This document shows positions 18,900 to 29,202 of a DNA stretch of 29,776 bases, in pieces (the first letter of the stretch is position 1; the number at the start of each line of letters is the position of its first letter). The stretch is from the NCBI GenBank assembly GCA_034696485.1, contig JAQIWT010000181.1, positions 1-29,776 of the forward strand. The letters are read 5' to 3'. This DNA is from Isohypsibius dastychi (lineage: Eukaryota > Tardigrada > Eutardigrada > Parachela > Isohypsibiidae). Below the pieces are notes generated by a model. The model was not told the DNA's origin, ran no database searches, and saw nothing but the letters and a program-made list of their open reading frames with translations. A program made the translations under genes and the position numbers.

Positions 18900-21374
18900 A
18901 TGAAAACGTGTGAATTCAGTCTTCCACACTGCGGCTGTTACTTTCCTAACTGGGCGCAGTTCCGAAAAGGAAAAGCTCGTTTCACAGCGGAAAATATTGA
19001 TCCGAGCTTGTGTTCGTTTATCATTGTTGCGTTCGGGAGGATATTAGAAAACAAGCTCTGCATTGGTGAACCAAATGATCTTCGTAAGATCCGCCACTTC
19101 AATCTACCGTTCACGTTCTTCTGTGCGGCATATAAATTTGCCCATTATTGTATTTTAGAGACGTTCAAGATTCTTCACAATTTTCGAAAGCGCAATCCAA
19201 CCTTGAAGATCTTGTTGGCGGTTGGTGGATGGACTTTATCAAATCAAGTCACCAAAGTGGCTGCAACCCAATTGTCTAGAAAGAATTTCGTGCAGTCGGT
19301 TGTAGAAAATCTGAGAAAGTGGAATCTGGATGGAATTGACATCGACTGGGAATTTCCGAAACCGGAGAACAAAGTTCAGCTTTCCGCATTACTCACAGTA
19401 CGAACCAACCCTGTTGCTCAATTTACATGGAGCTCAACGAACGTTCATGAGAAACACAATATGTTTACAGGAACTACGCGTAGCATTCGAAGCGGAGGAA
19501 ACAGAAAGACATCAAGAGCGTTTAGCTTTGACAATGGCCGTGCAGAATCTGAGTCACGGCGGTTACGATCCGGCAGTCATAGAAAGGTGAAAGATTTTCG
19601 CTCTACAGTATATGGTTCAATCCTCACAGTTTCAAAAGAAAGACGTGATTTTTTTTCTAGAACTTGTGATATTGTTAATATTATGGCGTACGATATGCAT
19701 GGGGCATGGAACCAGACAAGACTCGGCCATCACGCCCCACTTTTCAACGGACCATTCTGTGAAAAATCAACCAATAATATGGTAACATCCAGATATAATC
19801 TAAATTCATCGCAAAATTTCACAGTGCTTTTTCAAGGAAGATCTAGTGCTGTCGTGGATCGAAGCTGGGATCAGCAGAGGGAAGGTCTGTGTTGGAATTC
19901 CTGCTTATGGACGAGGATGGAATATCAGCTCACATAAGAGCTGTATCCCCGGGGGAGATGGGAATGGTCCAGTGCGAAAAAGCACGTATTGCGGAGAGAT
20001 GGGAAACTGGCCATATTTCGAGATCATGGAAAGGTCACGATTGGACAAATCTCCCATTTTTCATGATAAAATAACCCATAACGCATATTGTGTCGGCAAG
20101 GATTACTGGATAAGTTTTGACAGCGTTGAATCTGTGAAAGCAAAGGTAGCAACTGAAAGCTCATTCCACAAATCAATTCGTGTTCTGCACAGAAATTAAC
20201 ACAGTTCTCACCAACAGGCAAGCTGGATCCAAAGTCAAAAACTCGGAGGAGCCTTTGTCTGGGAAATCTCACAAGATGATTTCCTCGGTGAATCCGGTCA
20301 AAGAAAATTCCCGCTCATGAACACGATCCATCAAGTTCTTAATGGGAAAATAGCGGCTAGTGTTCCAACCCCATTAACATCAACTACCGCGATTGAATCC
20401 AAGGAGTGCAACATCGTTAAACCTGGGGATACTGCGTACAACATTGCACTGAAACACGGCTTGACTTTGAGTCAGTTGAAAGAACTCAATCCAGGAAGGG
20501 GAAGTATTGAGATGATCCACCCGGGAGATAAGATCATTGTTTCAACGACGGTCGATAGAATTCTGGATTCTTCTTCATCTTCTGCATCCTCGTCTGCCTC
20601 TGTAGTCACAGAGTCCACCGAGAAGAGTAACTTATACGTCGTGAAGTCCGGTGACACGGCTTATAATATCGCACTGAAATATGGACTCACTTTGGACCAG
20701 TTGAGAAAACTAAATTCTGGGAGGGGAAGCATGGAAATGATTCACCCGGGGGACAAAATTGTTATATCTTCAGGTACAGAACTCCCGATTTACAAGGGGG
20801 GGGGGGGGTGCCCGTGAAACTTGCTAACCGGTCCAATTACGATTCCCCATTTTCGCGGGTCTGAGCTGCCCTCAGTTTCCTATGCCAAGTTCATTCAAAA
20901 CTTTCAAAACTTTTCATTCAACAAGTTTCCAATGTTTTACGACGGCTCTCTTCAGGAACCGAAGTCACGGCACCACCGGCGAAGCTCGGCAAATTCTCTG
21001 GCACCACAAATCTGGTGGGGTTTTCTGGCAGCGTCTACACCGTTTCAAGTGGAGATACAGCCTACGAGATCGCCTTGAAGCATGGTTTGACATTGGCTGA
21101 GTTGAGAACTCTAAACCCCTCAAAAGGGTCGATGGAAATGATTCATCCAGGTGACAAACTTGTAGTCTCTAGAGACGCGAAGTCAGGGTCACAGAATAGA
21201 ACCACCTCGGCAGCTGACAACCTCGTGTCTGCTGTGTACACAGTTGTAGCTGGTGACACTGCGTACAATATCGCTATGCAACGCGGGATTACACTGGATC
21301 AACTGCGACGTTTCAATCCGGGAAAAGGAACCATGGAGATGATATACCCAGGCGATCAATTGAATTTGCATTAA
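18900..21374 (+). CDS. GH18 chitinase with four C-terminal LysM domains
   Basis: Hydrolyses chitin (beta-1,4-GlcNAc); LysM domains bind GlcNAc polymers. Exons 18900-19083, 19159-19397, 19471-19586, 19661-19781, 19825-20145, 20218-20773 and 20956-21374 give 651 codons with GT-AG introns of 43-182 nt, all in frame. GH18 marks: CYFPNWAQFRKGKARF, LLAVGGW, the active-site block LDGIDIDWEFP with Glu126 as acid, VNIMAYDMHGAW, VCVGIPAYGRGW, and the closing GGAFVWEISQDDF. LysM repeats start near residues 391, 467, 540 and 607, each GDTAYxIAxxxGxTLxxLxxxN...G.xEMIxPGD; linkers are Ser/Thr-rich. The repeats are so alike that tandem duplication is recent or conserved by conversion. No signal peptide was found: the ATG at 18900 precedes an AATTCAG acceptor at about 18917, so the true first exon is probably further up and the stated start is provisional. 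Confidence 0.92.
20796..20808 (+). repeat. Poly-G tract in chitinase intron 6
   Basis: Thirteen G lie 23 nt after the donor at 20774. The first codons of this intron (reading GTEL) mimic the start of the next exon (GTEV), which hints at a local duplication. Confidence 0.7.
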
Positions 21375-21419
21375 GGTTTTCTGCACGTTCTGCTTACGTT
21401 GAAGATGAATTTGATTCAC

Positions 21420-21425
21420 AATAAA
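21420..21425 (+). promoter_or_regulatory. Poly(A) signal of the chitinase gene
   Basis: AATAAA lies 46 nt after the stop at 21374. Confidence 0.55.
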
Positions 21426-22202
21426 TGTTGATTGAGCGATTGGTTCAGTGGTCAGTACTGTGCTCCATACGTATGTTGCCCGATTTAGTTTGGTCAATCA
21501 TGTCGAAAGTAAGCCCTTGGATTCCTGCAGATAAGTTGATTGAAAAAAACTCGGACCGCCAAACCGATCAAGTTCAAACCATAACTGTTGTGAAATTTTT
21601 TATACTACGCGGGCTCCAAAATTGACTTTTCAGCTGCGTTCGGGAATTTGTTGATTGAGCCCTTGACACGTAAACTTGGCCCTCCCAGAACCCGCACATA
21701 GTATGATCGTTGAAGCATACGCAGTAACCGTAGAGTTAACGCCATTCAATGCAATTTTTTTTAAACTTAATCTTGGAGCCAACGTCATAAATACCAATTT
21801 TCGGAGAGCGAAGTGAAAATTAGGAAACGTGAGAGTTTTGATAAATCAGTAACTTTCTGAGCTGAGAACGTTTCTTCATCGCATGTATTCTAATCGAAGT
21901 TGACAGCGGCAAACAACGTCGAACCATCGCACCAAACAGTTTTCTCATTTTTTGTACACCAAACAATAATATGTTTTCATCATGCACGCCGTGCTAGGGA
22001 AACATGAGAATAACACGAACGATTCCGTTGCCATACTCGCAGTCGTGCATCAGCAACGACCGGCCAAGGCAGCCCTCAAGCCGAATTCGTGATCGCGCTC
22101 GTGAAACGTTTCAGTGGTCATACATATTTCTTATAGGCACTAACAGTAAACTGGTATCTCCTCGCTGAAATCTCGAAAGGAGTGGCTAATTCACCATTCC
22201 AG
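21426..22202. other. Intergenic stretch before the ABCG gene
   Basis: I see no gene. It should contain the ABCG promoter and perhaps a 5' non-coding exon; no clear TATA box stands out. A 66-codon plus-strand frame (21425-21625) has no support. Confidence 0.4.
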
Positions 22203-24656
22203 ATGAAGGACATATTAGAGCCTCCCAATCTTCCTCCACCGGAGCCACCTTTGAGGTTGGTCATCTTGCCCTATATGACTTTTCATGTCACCTAGTATCA
22301 ACCTTTTCTGTTCCAGGAATGGCAAGGTGGATGGCAACTTTTCTCTCAACATCGATACCGACAAGCATATCAACTCAGGATCGGTGACTCTCCGGTGAGC
22401 TGACTTCTCTCATTTCTTCAAAATCTGACTTGAATGGCTTTTGAATAGTGGATATTCTTTAGGTGGAGAAATATCAATGCGTGGATTCCCATGACTAAAA
22501 GGTACCTTTTCAATCTGGTTGAACTCAAGGATCACAAAGCTCCACAGAAAGATATTTTGACCAATTGGTCATTGGACATTGCAATGTCAGTGGAATCGCT
22601 TATCCGGGAGAGTTATTAGCTTTCATGGGTACCTACCTACCTACCCGCAATATAGAACCATGAGAAAATGTTCACAAATGTGTTTACGTTCCAGGCTCCA
22701 GCGGCTCTGGCAAAACTACGTTACTAAACGTCTTGACTGGGTAATTCCGTTCCAATGCGAACAATCGTTCTTTGACTGAAAAATTCGCGTTGTTGTATAG
22801 ACGCAGCCACGCGCCCGTACACATGAATGGCACAATTTATGCGAATGACAAAAAGATTGGCAAAGGAGTCGCAAACATTTCAGCCTATGTCCAGCAGGTT
22901 TGTTCGAAAACGTAGTATGACCACGCTTGATTCAGTTCCCAGAAACATTTGTTCATCAGGTTGATCTCTTTATCGGAACGTTGACAGTTCGCGAGCACTT
23001 GACCTTTCAGTGTCATCTCCGAATGGATAAGGATTCCAACGAGCGCGTAAAGCGAGTTGACCAAGTCATTTCTGATCTCGGACTGACCAACTGCCAGAAC
23101 ACTTTAATCGGTGTACCTGGTCGGGTCAAGGGTATTTCGGGTGGTGAAATGAAACGACTCTCAGTGGCCGCCGAAGTGCTGAGAGATCCACCTTTGCTGT
23201 TCTGCGACGAACCAACATCAGGTCTGGACTCATTCATGGCATACAGTGTGTGTGAGGTTCTTAAACAACTAGCAAAACGCGGCAAGACCGTCATCATCAC
23301 CGTGCATCAGCCATCTTCGGAAATGTTTGCTCTCTTCGACAAGCTCCTGTTGATGTCACAAGGTCGAGTCGCGTATCTGGGCTCTGCAAGAATAGCGCAA
23401 GATTTCTTCGCTAACCTAGGATTCCCTGTACCAATACACTACAACCCCGCGGACCATTTCGTCCAAATGCTGGCAGTCCGACCAGGCGAGGACCCAGCCG
23501 GCTCACAACGACCCCGTTTCATATGTGACTCTTACGAGCAACAAGTGGCGGTGCGTGAGGCAGTGGAAGGTAAACTATCTTTAACGCCGGCCGTCACGCC
23601 AAAACTGTACCAAGCTCCAATCTGGAAACAGTTGCAAGTGGTTCTTTGGCGCAGCTGGCTGAGCACGATCAGGGAACCACATATCGTCAAAGTTAGAATG
23701 CTGCAGTCAATCTTTCTCGCGATTCTCCTGGGACTTGTCTACCTGCGACAGGACCTTACGCAGGAAGGGGTGGAGAATATCAACGGTGCAATGTTCCTCT
23801 TCATCAGCAATCTGGTGAGTCGACAAGCAAGACGGTTTTTATTTTTCGAAACAAAATTCCACCTCGTGTTAGAAATATAAGAAACGTGGGTCCTTAAACA
23901 TGGTATCATTTTATCTTGTTTTGAAATTTACTTTCATTTGAGTTTCTCACCCCCGTCTGCTTTGCCAGAGTATCATCGGGATATTTGCGGTTGTGATCTT
24001 GCTCACACATGAAATCCCGATATTTTTACGAGAACACGCCAGCATGCTTTACAGAGTGGACGTCTACTTTCTATGCAAACTTGCAGTCGACATTCCAACA
24101 TTCATCATTTTTCCATTAGTGTTCACCGTAATTGCCTACTGAATGATAGGCTTGTACCCGGCGGTTGACACGTTCCTCATAACCTGTTGCATCTCTGTAT
24201 TGCTCACCAGCGCTGCAGCCAGTTTTGGCTATTTCATCGCATGCGCATGTGGTACGGATACGCTGTCCATTGCGGTAGCACCAGTTATCAACGCGGTGCT
24301 GCTGATTTTTGGTGGTTATTTCCTGAACTCTGCTACAGTACCAAAGTATTGGATATGGATTGAGGTAGATAAATCGAGACTAGATTTGCATGAAATGAGA
24401 GTGGCTTTTCTTCCAGTACCTGCCCTGGTACAAGTACTCCAACGAAGCATATGTGATCAACCAGTGGTCAAAGGTCACAAATATCACCTGTTCAAGATTG
24501 ACTGGATGCCTACTCGATGGAATGGACATTATTGAGAAGTTCCACTTTAACAAAGATAACCTAGTTTTTGATCTAATTATGCTGTTCGTGCTCATAATCG
24601 GGTACAGAATTATGGGATTTATGGCCTTGTTCTTCAGAGCTCGGCGATACGAGTAG
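22203..24656 (+). CDS. White-type ABCG half-transporter with in-frame TGA
   Basis: ABCG half-transporters dimerise and export or store lipids, pigment precursors or amines. Exons 22203-22255, 22317-22394, 22463-22567, 22591-22628, 22695-22740, 22801-22897, 22960-23814, 23969-24364 and 24417-24656 total 636 codons. The ATPase half has Walker A MGSSGSGKTTLLNVL, AYVQQVDLFIGTLTVREHL, signature GISGGEMKRLS, Walker B PLLFCDEPTSGLDS and H-loop TVHQPSSE. Membrane-half marks include WLSTIREPHIVKVRMLQS, NINGAMFLF, GYFLNSATVPKYWIWIE, YKYSNEAYVINQW and the end RARRYE. Residue order follows Drosophila White closely. Codon 482 (24140-24142) is TGA where a Trp would fit (AY-stop-MIGLYP); no in-frame splice removes it. 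Exon 3 to 4 needs a 23-nt intron (22568-22590), or an 89-nt one (22502-22590) that skips DHKAPQKDILTN. It is a decayed allele, a readthrough or edited gene, or an error. Confidence 0.88.
24140..24142 (+). other. In-frame TGA in the ABCG membrane domain
   Basis: The frame from exon 8 (23969) is otherwise open to the donor at 24364 and the conserved sequence continues on both sides. TGG (Trp), one transition away, is common at this place in the family. Translation ending here would drop about four of the six membrane helices. Confidence 0.85.
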
Positions 24657-24723
24657 TCAACGGTTATATGTTTTGTGATATGGTGGGTATGGCGGTGTAA
24701 CCTATTCGCTGTTTTTGGCGTAA

Positions 24724-24978
24724 TTGCAAGTTGGTTTTATACCCACGAAACAAGTTGACCGAATTGAACGGCTGAACTATTCACATATTTCACAGGACCT
24801 AGAGCCAAGGAGTATTTTATACCAAGTTGCAACCAGGCAGAACATTCCATCGGTATCCAGAACGGTTAGTACTATAGTAGTCAATACAGGAGGATCTGGA
24901 ACGGATCATGGGATTTCAGAAGCGTCACAGCCCCAGAATCCGGGAATCGGAAATGTAACGGCTGTGCCCCATCAATAA
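24724..24978 (+). CDS. Orphan terminal exon, function unknown
   Basis: An open frame begins near an AAG acceptor at 24730 and ends at TAA 24976-24978. The protein is polar and Ser/Thr/Gly-rich (QNIPSVSRTVSTIVVNTGG, SEASQPQNPGIGNVTAVPHQ), like a cytoplasmic or linker tail. There is no ATG. Just upstream, in a different frame, lies a hydrophobic run (about 24670-24750) that could be a membrane helix. The stop is embedded in two overlapping AATAAA motifs, which argues for a real 3' end. Possibly a separate small gene or an alternative end of the ABCG transcript. Confidence 0.3.
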   Translation: MQVGFIPTKQVDRIERLNYSHISQDLEPRSILYQVATRQNIPSVSRTVSTIVVNTGGSGTDHGISEASQPQNPGIGNVTAVPHQ

Positions 24979-24984
24979 AATAAA
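24974..24984 (+). promoter_or_regulatory. Double poly(A) signal overlapping a stop
   Basis: AATAAA occurs at 24974-24979 and again at 24979-24984; the first contains the TAA stop of the orphan exon. Confidence 0.45.
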
Positions 24985-27075
24985 TCCCCCGCGCGCTTCG
25001 AGATAAAAATACCTCTTCTAAAAGAGAACTGTTGGCCAGAATCTGGAAAAGACAGCATAGAATTTTATCATTATTGAGCAGACGAAGCTTTCAGTTGTTT
25101 GGGCTAATAAAATCATTAACACTGAAAAGAGCTGAACCGGAAATGCTATTGATTACGAGATAAGGCACAGATATACACCATCCTCTCGCCATAAGAACTT
25201 TTTCCAACAATAACCTTCAACAATCGTGTCGTAGCTGTGACGTATTACAGCTAATTCACGGAGGGTCTGGCATTTGATAAACAAGGGAATTTTCGCTACA
25301 AGAACTGCTTTCCCCTTGGCATTTCAACAACAGGCGATATAATTTGGTCCAGTTTGTTTCTTGTTTCTCCAAACCTATACAAATGAGTGAAGTAATCACC
25401 AAAAAGTTTTTGAATAGATCAGCGGAATATATTTCCGATGAGATTATGTCTCTGCTGTGAAAATTGAAAAACCTTAGGTTTTCTGGTTATGGGTTGAGAT
25501 GGAATGTTGTCTGAATAGTGTTTTGCGTAAAGAAAACTGGATGGCTATATGATTCCTGCGTTAACCTATTGATGCCCGCTACCTGAAGGAAGCGGGTGAT
25601 TTCAAAGAAACTCAGAGATCTGGGTCAGAAAAAAATTACAAACTCAACGAGCTATCTTTCGATTTTTTCTGACCAGCGGCCAAAAAAGTATAATGGCGGG
25701 AACATTTGTCGTCAGTGGGCATCGCCACATTTGTGGCGGTCTATGTTTCTCGATAAGTTGCCAGCCGAATCGGTCATTCTTGGGCTCATTAGAAAGATAA
25801 AAATCATTTATGGCGGAATATTTGACCGAAAGGCATCAGCTGACCACTGGTCAATTGTTTGGGAAAAAGGTCACAAAAACCCGGCAGCATTTTTCTACTC
25901 AACAATGAAAAGGTGAAAACGTATCAAATTCACTTTCGACTTACGCGGTATGACTACTATCGTGAGATATGTGCTCACTTTCACATTTGGTCACGAATCT
26001 GACTAAGAAACGCAGAACAGCAATCATGATGGAGCCGCACTCCCCACTTTCAACAGCGCAACCTTCGCGTCTTCATTCCACATTTCATGCAGCGTCCTCG
26101 GTTTTCTTTAGTATTGGTATGGAGCGTGTTACGAACACCTTCATATCTCCCAATTGAGGAAACGGGACTCAAGCGACTCATACAGCAATATTTATGGTGT
26201 ATGTTCTTATCAGTTTTGGCTGATTGGTGTCGATTCTCGAGGTTTGACCGACTTGGCCACATTGCTTTACAAGAGTTGCCACAGGACGGTGGTCAGCCGT
26301 CCTTTAAACATATATGCCCGCATTCTGGAAGTTATTTAACATGCGACAAAAATCCTGCTGAATTTTCTCCAGCCTCAGACCAAAAATAGCCAGTGGTCAG
26401 TTTTTCGTTTCTTGTTCAAATTTTTCCTCTATAATAATTTTTTGTCATTCTAATGAGTCTAAGAACAAAGAAATCCGATGGTAAGTTCTGGAGATCCATA
26501 AACTGGCACCAACCTGTCGATGCCCACTGAAGACAAATGTTCCATCGAGAATTCGGTCATCCACCATCTTGTGAGTTTTCGCTCAAATCCTGAATCCTTC
26601 TGGATTGAGACGGAGCTGGTGGATGAGACTTCGAGTAATTTTTGCTAGATTTTTCTCGACAGCTGGTGTCATGATTTCTGCGTGGACCCGCAGGAGCCAG
26701 AAAAGTGCCAAAATGGTCAACTTTGACCATGTCCCTCTCAGCCCTGCTTCATGGCAGGGCTTCAAACTTTGTTTCTAAATATTGATTAAGGTCTGCTCTG
26801 ACAGAATCAGCCATCAAAACAGTTATACCTGCTACACTCGCCAAGGGAAAAATCGCGACCCGAACCGCCACATTTGACGTCAGTGGTCACCAATGGGTTA
26901 AAAGGTCGAAAAACCGAAAGGTCACCTGTCAGATTTGGTGACGACAGAGACCATCGCTGCAAGAACTTTGTTGTGGTTTTACGCGCTACAAGAACTACCA
27001 GACCTGGTTCTTATAGCGAGATGACGGTGTACATTCGAATAATCCAACACAGCCAGCGCACATTCAGCTGGAATT
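24985..27075. other. Gene-poor stretch of about 2 kb
   Basis: I can support no gene. A 24-codon frame (25383-25457) begins with ATG but has no context. Repeated scraps of TGACCACTGG/CCAGTGGTCA occur at about 25670, 25848, 26390 and 26880, in both orientations. The pieces CTGACCAGCGGCCAAAAA (25670) and, inverted, CTGACCACTGGCTATTTTTGG (26380-26400) could be the ends of a degenerate 730-bp element. On the minus strand, 26765-26583 encodes a weak leader-like segment (TILALFWLLRVHAEIM) and a 17-residue exon-like piece lies at about 26514-26570; these might be fragments of a secreted protein gene but lack an ATG. Confidence 0.4.
25623..25674. repeat. Near-perfect 52-nt inverted repeat
   Basis: GGTCAGAAAAAAAT (25623-25636) pairs with ATTTTTTCTGACC (25662-25674); only one extra A differs. 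The loop is 25 nt. The right arm runs straight into a CCAGCGGCC motif that recurs inverted at about 26385-26400, so it may mark a transposon end. Confidence 0.6.
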
Positions 27076-27660
27076 TCAGTTTGGATATTTGAAAATACAT
27101 TTCTTCAGGTACGAAAAATCGCATTGATAAAAACTAACTCTCGTTTCCGTCCTTCCCTTATCTTCATCCTGATACACATATTCATGCTTATCGCTATGTT
27201 TCACTTTTAGAATAGAATCCAGCAGGAAATTTATCTGAAAAGAAAAATGTGAAGGCATAACCGGAAATGAGTCAACCTCAAAATGCGAATATATCAACAC
27301 GCAGAATGGCTTTGATCCTCTTCTAAGTGGGATACCACAGATGCTTTACGAAGAATGAATTTAAATCAATCAGTCGTGTTGAAATGAGCAAAAAGAACAA
27401 GTAAGGATCGCAAAGTGAATATTCGAAAAACGAGTTGGATATGAAAGATAAGGACTCACATGTGAGTCGTTTAGAACACTCGAACCAATGAAACAAGTTT
27501 TCTGCACAGGCGTAATGTTAGCACAAACCGATACTATCAGTGAGTTTACAAATTCAGTTACATTCTGTGAACTGTGTGTCTCTCGAACTCTCAAAACAAA
27601 ACCTGTGAATAAGATATGAACAGCGCAACAGAGTAAAACGATTGTAAGAGAGACAAACAT
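27076..27660 (-). CDS. Small secreted protein, unknown family
   Basis: Two exons, 27660-27460 and 27234-27076, join in frame (phase 0; donor CAT|GTGAGT, acceptor TTTCAG) to 119 aa. It starts with a strong hydrophobic leader (MFVSLTIVLLCCAVHILF), followed by FVNSLIVSVCANITPVQKTC with two cysteines and a sequon, then a charged C-terminal half (KHSDKHEYVYQDEDKG) and more Cys near the end. The second exon could end earlier at a GTTAGT donor, so the C-terminus is provisional. I do not recognise a family. The start codon is only 40 nt from that of the divergent LRR-like gene. Confidence 0.45.
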
Positions 27661-27700
27661 TGTCCTTACTTCTCAATCTAATTTTCTGCTTCTAGTGAAG

Positions 27701-28476
27701 ATGAAATTTGTACTGCTGCTTTTCTCGAACTGCCTGGCCTACTGTTCCGTTGAGAAAGACTGTGACAAAGGGTGCATCTGTTATTCGCGTGATTCGCCTG
27801 GTCAAATAGACTGTGCGTGGGGAGCACGATGACTAACTCTTTGTAAAAAATAGAATCCATCCAAACATCCTGATTCTTGACATTCCTGACAACCGCATGA
27901 AATCTGCCCAACCTATCCCCTATTCATTATGTCTCCAAAGCTGGAATTGTTGGTTATGAGTGGGAATCGCATTCCTTGTCATCAGGTTTCAGGTCTTGGT
28001 TTCGCTGGGCTGATTATCTACAAGGAACTTCAGCCAGTTCAACCTTCAACTCTGACTATCCAGACATCGCCGACGGGTAATTTTACTGGTGAGTTCACCG
28101 ATTAAGAATTGAAGAATGTTTTCATCAGTGAGAACTGCTCCAAACACGACCGTTCAGCCAACCGGTGAATATCACTCAAAGATCGTTTGTACTGGTTCTT
28201 AGCTGAAAGCGTTGAAATGTCGGTTTAAATCACAAGAATGACCGCAAGAGTCCCTGAAACTGTCACCCCATCTGGTAACAATACCTTTAAATATGCATGC
28301 AGATCAATTGGCTCCTCTTGTGAAGTGACAATCACCACGACAACTTTCGAGCCAACTAAGACCGATGCTCAAACTACTACTAGTACCACATTACCGACTT
28401 CTGAAGCTCCTCAGAGTATACCAACCAGCTCAGACAAACCGATGTCGTCAAATGCTGATTCGCGTACATGCTTGGG
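27701..28476 (+). pseudogene. Decayed LRR protein gene with Thr-rich stalk
   Basis: The ATG at 27701 opens a signal peptide (MKFVLLLFSNCLAYC) and an LRR N-terminal cap (CDKGCICYSRDSPGQIDC). A 37-nt intron (27817-27853) leads to one LRR-like strand (ILILDIPDNRM); the next, LELLVMSGNRIPC (from about 27930), lies in another frame, so a one-base shift separates them. Further on, exon-like pieces are Thr/Ser/Pro-rich (TAPNTTVQPTGEY; TITTTTFEPTKTDAQTTTST to about 28470), as in a mucin-like stalk, but they cannot be joined without stops. LRR ectodomains with such stalks are usually cell-surface adhesion or immune receptors. The frame breaks may be decay or sequence errors. Confidence 0.45.
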
Positions 28477-28824
28477 TATGTCATTCTTACCAATTTCAAG
28501 AAAAAAGCTTTTTTGGATCTCCGAGTGAAGAACCAAAACTACTTTCCAGAGAATCTTCCCGAAGAAGTGAATCATCAGCATATCTACAACAAGCCGTTGA
28601 ACCCAGGTCCCGGAATTAACGAGAAAGAAACAACTCACTGAAGCCCGTTATCTATGGCTGCTCCAGCCGAAGTTGTGATCAACGTGGGAACGGTAAACTT
28701 CAAAAAATATGACGGTTGCAAGTATGAGGGGTTTTATTGCACAGATAAAGTTGCCGCGCCACGAATGCCCTATGCTGAGCACCGGAAAAGTTCCCAGTTG
28801 CGGATATTCCAGGTGGATAAATGA
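28477..28824 (+). pseudogene. Coding-like frame with one internal TGA
   Basis: A frame of 115 codons is open except for TGA at 28639-28641. It reads like a hydrophilic conserved protein (VKNQNYFPENLPEEVNH, then AEVVINVGTVNFKKYDGCKY and EGFYCTDK). It has no ATG at the start and follows the Thr-rich pieces directly, so it may be the 3' part of the LRR-like gene. I recognise no family. Confidence 0.3.
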
Positions 28825-29202
28825 CCGGAAAATCACAATGAGCCAGTGAGCCAGGTGTTCTACAGAGCTCCAAGCCGGATTTGACATCGCTTTAATTCCG
28901 CTTCGAGCCGTAGAAATGACGAGATCCAGTGACACGGTGGATAGTTTCATTCTGTTACGAAATTTGACAAATGCTCTCATACGAGCTCAGTCGTCTAATT
29001 TCTGTTCTTGCGTATTTTTTTATGTTAAAGATGACGATTTGCGAGTTTTTGTTTGCGATGCAAGCTACTGTTGCACAGATTTGATCATTCGTACAGTTTT
29101 AATTCTCTATATGACTGATGGAATTTTTGAACTTCGATAGGGTTTTCGCTCAAATGTGACCTGAAATATGTCAACACTTCAGTTGGATTGTAGCTGAACA
29201 AA
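28825..29202. other. Intergenic stretch
   Basis: I see no gene. Both strands carry only unsupported frames here. Confidence 0.4.

Noticed and set aside
24140-24142. A variant genetic code with TGA as Trp
   Set aside because: The GPCR, RidA and PEBP genes end at TGA exactly where their families end, so TGA is a normal stop here.
24124-24150. A 22-nt intron that would remove the ABCG TGA
   Set aside because: GTAATT...GATAG has GT/AG ends, but 22 nt is not a multiple of three and its removal shifts the conserved GLYP frame.
26050-26389. Overlapping frames on both strands at 26.1-26.4 kb
   Set aside because: Three frames overlap without any one showing family features or splice partners.
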